Origin: Neoarius graeffei
Taxonomy: Eukaryota; Chordata; Actinopteri; Siluriformes; Ariidae
Direction: 5' to 3'
Assembly: GCF_027579695.1 (NCBI RefSeq)
Contig: NC_083572.1
Coordinates: 14,158,915 to 14,222,914 of the forward strand
Length of the DNA: 64,000 nt
Below, one piece after another: positions 58,869 through 64,000 of this stretch. Made by a program: the position numbers and the translations under genes. Below the pieces are notes generated by a model. That model was not told the DNA's origin and ran no database searches. It saw nothing but the letters and a program-made list of their open reading frames with translations. Position 1 is the first letter of the stretch. Each line of letters begins with the position of its first letter.

Positions 58869-59413
58869 CAGTGCTGTGCAAAAGTCTTAGGCACCCTATT
58901 TTTTTTTTGCATAAAAACTTTGTTATAGATTTCTATTTTATGACTTCTACATATCGAGTCAGTACAAAGAGTTCCAAGTGTTCGTTTTCCAGCACAAAAT
59001 TAAATATTACAGAAAAACATGTTTGTATCTGAGCAGCATATTCCATAAGACACCACTTTCCAGATTAAAAAAGAAAACATAATGAAGGTTACTGGGATTT
59101 GGGGCAAAATGAAGACGCGAGTGTGACAGTCAAAGGGTCCAGAAGAACTGTGGCTGGTTCTGTAAGATGCTCAGTAAAACCTACAGCTCATTTCCTTATC
59201 AAACTGCACTCACTGTACCTCAGACTACTATTTTTTTTTTAAAAGCAAAGGGTCGTCCCACACCAAATACTGACTTTGTTTCATTTATTATGGCTTACTG
59301 ATTACTGTTTATAGTATTTTTTTTTATGCTGAAACATTTCATTTCATTATTTTTAAGTCATTTTTGGTTGACAGCATTTCTTTACATGTGCCTAAGACTT
59401 TTGCACAATACTG
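58869..59413. mobile_element. Tc1-like MITE
   Basis: CAGTGCTGTGCAAAAGTCTT at the left, CAGTATTGTGCAAAAGTCTT on the minus strand at the right, TA after the right end. No transposase. A partial relative lies at 48174-48367. Confidence 0.85.
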
Positions 59414-59420
59414 TATCAAA

Positions 59421-59464
59421 AAACAAACAAACAAACAAACAAACAAACAAACAAACAAACAAAC
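59421..59464. repeat. (AAAC)n microsatellite
   Basis: Eleven AAAC units beside the Tc1-like MITE. Confidence 0.92.
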
Positions 59465-59574
59465 ACTATAAAGTGTAGTAAACTAATAAATGAAGCAAAG
59501 TGTGACAATCCTTTACTTTAAAAAATGATCTCAGGTATAATTTGTAAAGCTTTAATAAGGAAATGAGCTGGTAA

Positions 59575-60520
59575 CCCTGGCGAAAAAAAATTTACTTTAT
59601 TGTATTTAAAGTATATTCATATTTTCAATAGTATATTGAAAATGTACTTACACAAATTGTACTTTTTGTAAATATATAAAAAGTATACTAACATCATGCT
59701 TCCACGCTAACACTTTTAACACACTTTAAAATAATTATACTATATTACACTTTATAGAAATATATTATACTAAAATATACTTTAAGTGAAAGTTATGTGT
59801 AATTTCTAAAGTGTACTAATTTTTAAGGTACTTATAATACAGGTGGCACAGTGGTTAGCGCTGTCGCCTCACAGCAAGAAGGTCCGGGTTCGAGCCCCGT
59901 GGTCGACGAGGGCCTTTCTGTGTGGAGTTTGCATGTTCTCCCCGTGTCTGCGTGGGTTTCCTCCGGGTGCTCCGGTTTCCCACACAGTCCAAAGACATGC
60001 AGGTTAGGTTAACTGGTGACTCTAAAATTGACCGTAGGTGTGAATGTGAGTGTGAATGGTTGTCTGTGTCTATGTGTCAGCCCTGTGATGACCTGGTGAC
60101 TTGTCCAGGGTGTACCCCGCCTTTCACCCATATAGGCTCCAGCTTGCCGGTGACCCTGTAGAACAGGATAAAGCGGCTAGAGATAATGAGATGAGATGAG
60201 ATGAGACTTATAATACAAACAAAGTACTAATTAAGCATGTATTAGTACATATAAAGTCATATACTTAAAGTATACAAAATATACTTTAAGTTGTTCCACT
60301 TTAACACATAAAAGTACACTAAATACACTTCAAGTTGCACTTTTCTACAATTTAATTACAATTAAAATATATTTAGTACAAAATTAGTTGTTCCAAAATA
60401 GCATGCCTCAAGTTAACTAATCATAAACACACTTGAAGTATATTGATGATTAGTGTGGTTTCAAGTACACAAAAGTATGATAAATTTTAGTACACTTAGC
60501 ACATTTATTTTTCACCAGGG
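59575..60520. mobile_element. MITE with CCCTGG ends, split by a SINE
   Basis: CCCTGGCGAAAAAAAATTTA at the left and CCCTGGTGAAAAATAAATGT on the minus strand at the right. Interior filled with AAGTATA / AGTACACT motifs in both orientations. Confidence 0.75.
59842..60205 (+). repeat. tRNA-derived SINE
   Basis: 12-bp duplication ACTTATAATACA on both sides; box A-like AGTGGTTAGCG, box B-like GGTTCGAGCCC, GATGAGATGAG tail. Confidence 0.92.
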
Positions 60521-60660
60521 AACCTTCATCAAAACCTAATACTAATCCCTCTTTCTTGCTGGGATCCACTACTTTCTGTGTAAGCCCCTCCCACTTACTT
60601 ACTGGTCTCCCGTCTGCAGATACTGGTAATAATGTACCGTGTTTTCTTTCCCTCTCTACC

Positions 60661-60691
60661 CCCCCCCCCCCCCCAAAAAAAAAAAAAAAAA
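60661..60691. repeat. poly(C)-poly(A) tract
   Basis: About 14 C then 18 A, same form as 25783-25834. Confidence 0.9.
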
Positions 60692-61084
60692 AATCTGTCC
60701 CTCTGAGTTACATGGAGTCAACAGGAAATCTTTTGGTGGAGAGGGTGGAGACCTCGACTGGCTATCGTAGCCTGCAGGGAATCGGCTGTCAGACATTCTG
60801 TCGCATGTCCCAGACCCGGTGAAATGTAACTGAATTGTCTTGGCCAGCCCTAAGGGTCCCATCTGCATCTCATCATTGCTGAGGAGTGTGCTCCCATCAC
60901 CCAATCAAGCATCCAGCCAGAGCAGGTCATGATATTTTTTAACCATATTAACATGTCATTGTTGTGTATTATGCCTGATGTCAAGACTCTCGTCTCTGCG
61001 AACCTACCACACAGACTTAATACTTGTGTCATTTTTAGGGCATACCTAACAACCTGTGTTTTCTTCCCCCCCCCCAATCTGTCC

Positions 61085-62095
61085 CTCTGAGTTACATGTT
61101 GGTCCTGGGATTGAGATGCTGACCTCTTCTGCCCCTCGGACCTGCTTGATCCATCCTGGTGCCCTGTGTCTGGTTGGAGTCTTATCGCATCGCTCCTGTG
61201 GAGGACGGCCCCATGAGGACAATTGAAAGTTACACCTGGAGGACGCTCTGGACTCTTACAGTAATGCTTTTATGGCTGAGGACTACAGTTGACTTGCTAA
61301 CTTTAGGACTGCAGGTGTCGTGAACAGTTTTGCACTCAAGTTTCCATCAATGAAGAGTTACAACATCAATGAAACTGTCTTCATGTTAAAACTGTTAATG
61401 TTATAGTCATGCTGTCTGTTGTTGCCCAAATGAGGATGGGTTCCCTTTTGAGTCTGGTTCCTCTCAAGGTTTCTTCCTCATGTCGTCTGAGGGAGTTTTT
61501 CCTTGCCACCGTCGCCACAGGCTTGCTCATTGGGAATAGATTAGGGACAAAATTAGCTCATGTTTTAAGTCGTTCAAATTCTGTAAAGCTGCTTTGCGAC
61601 AATGTTTATTGTTAAAAGCGCTATACAAATAAACTGGGCAGCACGGTGGTGTAGTGGTTAGCGCTGTCACCTCACAGCAAGAAGGTCCGGGTTTGAGCCC
61701 CGTGGCCGGCGAGGGCCTTTCTGTGCGGAGTTTGCATGTTGTCCGCGTGGGTTTCCTCCGGGTGCTCCGGTTTCCCCCACAGTCCAAAGACATGCGGGTT
61801 AGGTTAACTGGTGGCGCTAAACTGACCGTGAGTGTGAATGGTTGTCTGTGTCTATGTGTCAGCCCTGTGATGACCTGGCGACTTGTCCAGGGTGTACCCC
61901 GCCTTTCGCCCGTAGTCAGCTGGGATAGGCTCCAGCTTGCCTGTGACCCTGTAGAACAGGATAAAGCGGCTAGAGATAATGAGATGAGATGAGGGATAAA
62001 ATTAGCTCATGTTTAAAGTCTTTAATTTTCTATAAAGCTGCTTTGTGACACTGTTTATTGTTAAACGCGCTGTACAAATAAACTTGACTTGACAC
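61085..62095 (+). repeat. dispersed repeat (copy 2), split by a SINE
   Basis: Matches 15255-15785; the 3' part is present twice, before and after the SINE (CTGCTTTGCGACAATGTTTA and CTGCTTTGTGACACTGTTTA, each ending AAATAAACT). No coding assignment. Confidence 0.8.
61637..61993 (+). repeat. tRNA-derived SINE
   Basis: Full family layout; box B-like GGTTTGAGCCC; one short internal deletion (TTCTCCCCGTGTCC part). Inserted in the dispersed repeat. Confidence 0.9.
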
Positions 62096-63067
62096 CACTT
62101 TCTCATGCAAAGCAAATCCAGTCCAAACAAATAAATTCATTTGTCATTTTCAAACGTCCACAAGAGGGCGCCAAAATTTACTTTTCCGTATCAGGAAACC
62201 AAAATGGCCGAATGTCAAAAAAACTCCTCATTGGATATTAGGGCGTCTACGTAGAACACGGAAGTCGTTGTATATACACCCTATATAGTGCACCTGTGTA
62301 GTAATTAGGAGGTGGATTTGGACGTGTAATTCCTGACTGCTCTTTGGGCGGATTGGTGTGTGTGCAAGTAAAATTATCGTTAGTGATATTTTCCCTGTCA
62401 TGAAGTGAATTGAAACGGGACCTGAGAGACGTGTTGGATTTCAAGGACACAATTATACAGTAGTTTCGTTTATTTCGAAAGGAGCTGCGTATACACCCTG
62501 GGGAAGAATATAAAAAAAAATTACAAATAATAATAATAAAGCTGTCAAGATCAAGCTTAAGAAGAGTCGGAGAGATCTTTCTGTCTCTCTTTTAAATGAG
62601 TTCGTCGTTAGGATGGAGCGACTGACTGCTGACACACTGGAGGAACATTCAGGACAGTCTTGTGGTGGAGATTTGAAAAATAAACCCGTTTTGTGAATAA
62701 TTTCTTGAAGCACTGAAGATTTTCTGACAGGAAATTTTCTCCTATGGAGCTGGCGAGATAACAGTTAGCCGGCTAGCTAACTAGCTCGCAGCGCTAACTG
62801 CTCGACTCTTATCATGGAGACTCATTTTGGATAATTCAAGTTGACGCAGAAACAAACGACAAATAATTATACATTTTATAACGGACATTTTAGTGTTTTT
62901 TTTAAACTTTTTTTTTTGCTTTTAAAATACCTGGCTACTGATAACTGAATGTTGTAACTGTTAGTTCATGGAGGCACGGTGTGATTTATAGACACTTTTT
63001 TTTTTTTTTCAACAACAAACATTTTCCAGCTCTAAAAACTTCTCTGGACTGTTTTATTTTTGAAACA
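62096..63067 (+). promoter_or_regulatory. micall1: micall1 upstream region and 5' UTR (probable)
   Basis: Between the last repeat and the micall1 ATG. Contains an inverted CCAAT box (ATTGG, about 62231), a CCAAAATGGCCG (YY1-like) site near 62201 and poly-T near 62996-63009. The start site cannot be placed from sequence alone. Confidence 0.4.
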
Positions 63068-63210
63068 ATGGGTTCATTAAAAGCCCTCCAGGAGTGGTGT
63101 CGGGTCCAGTGTGAGGGATATAATGATGTGGACGTTAAGAACATGGCAGCGTCCTTCAGAGACGGACTGGCTTTCTGTGCTATAATACACAAACACAGGC
63201 CTGATTTAAT
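63068..63210 (+). CDS. micall1: MICAL-L1 first coding exon (start of CH domain)
   Basis: ATG at 63068 (context AAACAATGG) codes [47 protein letters not shown] and two bases of Ile; donor GTAAGT at 63211. This is the first half of a calponin-homology domain as in MICAL-like proteins. MICAL-L1 binds EHD1 and Rab8/Rab35 on tubular recycling endosomes. micall2 starts very similarly, so the paralogue call rests on position beside gga1 and ddx17. The Met at 62981 is in frame but its leader (poly-Phe) is 5' UTR-like. The rest of the gene is beyond the right edge. Confidence 0.88.
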
Positions 63211-63497
63211 GTAAGTAAAGTCATTATTCCTTTCTGTGTATCCGGTTTGAAGCTGTCTGTCTCATTTCCAAGGTTAATGAATCACTTGGGACACAAGAAA
63301 TTAGAGCGATGACTCAGGTGTGATTCACTGAGGGCTGGGACTGCATGTCAAACCTGATATTATTTATTATCTTCTCTCTCAGTCGACACCACTGTCATAG
63401 TTCAATCCTTTTAACTTCTTAGCTTTGACAGAAATTGTGTGTTTAGACTGATTGAATGAAATAACTTGAAATAAAATGTTGACATCAGAACTTCTAT

Positions 63498-63772
63498 ACA
63501 GCAAGAAGGTCTGGGTTCGAGCCTTTCTGTGCGGAGTTTGCATGTTCTCCCCGTGGGTTTCCTCCGGGTGCTCCGGTTTCCCCCACAGTCCAAAGACATG
63601 CAGGTTAGGTTAACTGGTGACTCTAAATTGACCGTAGGTGTGAATGGTTGTCTGTGTCTATGTGTCAGCCCTGTGATGACCTGGCGACTTGTCCAGGGTG
63701 TACGCCCGTAGTCAGCTGGCATAGGCTCCAGCTTGCCTGCAGACAGGATAAAGCGGCTAGAGATATTGAGGT
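63498..63772 (+). repeat. SINE copy, truncated, in micall1 intron 1
   Basis: Starts within the head (CAGCAAGAAGGTCTGGGTTC), has several internal deletions and ends GCGGCTAGAGATATTGAG. Confidence 0.88.
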
Positions 63773-63829
63773 AATGATATATAAAACACTCAGGTACTAG
63801 AGCAGTGGCTACAGTTATCGACACCTTAA

Positions 63830-64000
63830 AGACCTCTGCATGCTCTTGCGACAAGGCTTTCGCAGACAGTTGTAATTTATCGTTGAGTGGGGAGTAATAG
63901 GCGTGCGCGATGTTATTCACCGCTACAACGCAAGGGGGCGCGAAGTCGCGAAATCGCTAGGAGTAGTTGGTGGGTGTGGTTAGTGGAGTGTTTATCCTCC
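63830..64000 (-). mobile_element. PIF/Harbinger-type element, partial
   Basis: TAA at 63827-63829, then AGACCTCTGCATGCTCTTGC. It is the inverse of 24954-25135, nearly base for base, and continues past the window edge. Confidence 0.8.

Noticed and set aside
63411-63920. 169-codon minus-strand frame at the right edge
   Set aside because: Covers a SINE antisense and the PIF fragment; no protein family.
1-64000. LTR retrotransposon or endogenous retrovirus
   Set aside because: No paired LTRs, gag/pol/env frames or primer-binding site were seen; all RT text is of the non-LTR type.

Overview
The window looks like intron-rich genomic DNA from a ray-finned fish. It has GT-AG introns, vertebrate-type proteins, many Tc1, hAT, PIF/Harbinger and TTAA-type DNA transposons, L2/Rex-like LINE pieces, and about ten copies of one tRNA-derived SINE. 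The order or genus cannot be fixed from the sequence. No bacterial gene, rRNA gene, CRISPR array or retroviral gene was recognised.

Three host genes are present. (1) The last four coding exons of ddx17 (+ strand, 1455-9247), a DEAD-box RNA helicase whose 5' part lies before the window. (2) A complete gga1 on the - strand: 17 coding exons from the ATG at 55927 to the stop at 12102. They join in one frame to about 654 residues with the order VHS, GAT, hinge, GAE. gga1 and ddx17 are tail to tail, with poly(A) signals facing each other at 9723-9728 (+) and 9982-9987 (-). (3) The first coding exon of micall1 (+ strand, 63068-63210), which starts a calponin-homology domain and runs off the right edge. 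gga1 and micall1 are head to head, about 7.1 kb apart. From memory all three genes lie on human 22q13.1, so this is conserved synteny. GGA1 sorts cargo at the trans-Golgi/endosome, MICAL-L1 works on recycling endosomes, and DDX17 is a nuclear RNA helicase; no shared operon-like logic is implied.

Most of the rest is intron filled by nested transposons. 1-1454: hAT-like element holding a Tigger remnant. 3872-7613: two TTAA-flanked elements. 12670-16782: a MITE and a Tc1 with a LINE, a PIF MITE and a dispersed repeat inside. 18501-25135: hAT, TTAA/THAP element, hAT within hAT, and PIF. 25521-28817: a TTAA element containing a Tc1 containing another insertion. 29435-31580: a Tc1 split by a helicase-fragment element. 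32828-34625: a LINE split by a PIF element with a Myb-like ORF. 36006-37890 and 48430-50835: two copies of one long repeat. 38410-39818: a Tc1. 40694-41413: a 720-bp near-perfect palindrome. 43149-46343: hAT, Crypton-like fragment, hairpin and SINE. 52131-55385: LINE pieces around a THAP-derived minisatellite. 56377-57658: SINE tandem array. 58869-62095: MITEs and dispersed repeats.

The most unusual signal is a recurring association, inside old TTAA-type or similar elements, of a THAP zinc-finger ORF with a fragment resembling the cysteine-rich cytoplasmic tail domain of P2X7. At two loci (20476-21362 and 53260-54445) the two face each other convergently. Also notable: three evenly spaced TCTCGCG palindromes in the gga1 promoter, a minisatellite that grew from the THAP coding segment, and a 9-bp-TSD element carrying a RecQ-like Walker A fragment.
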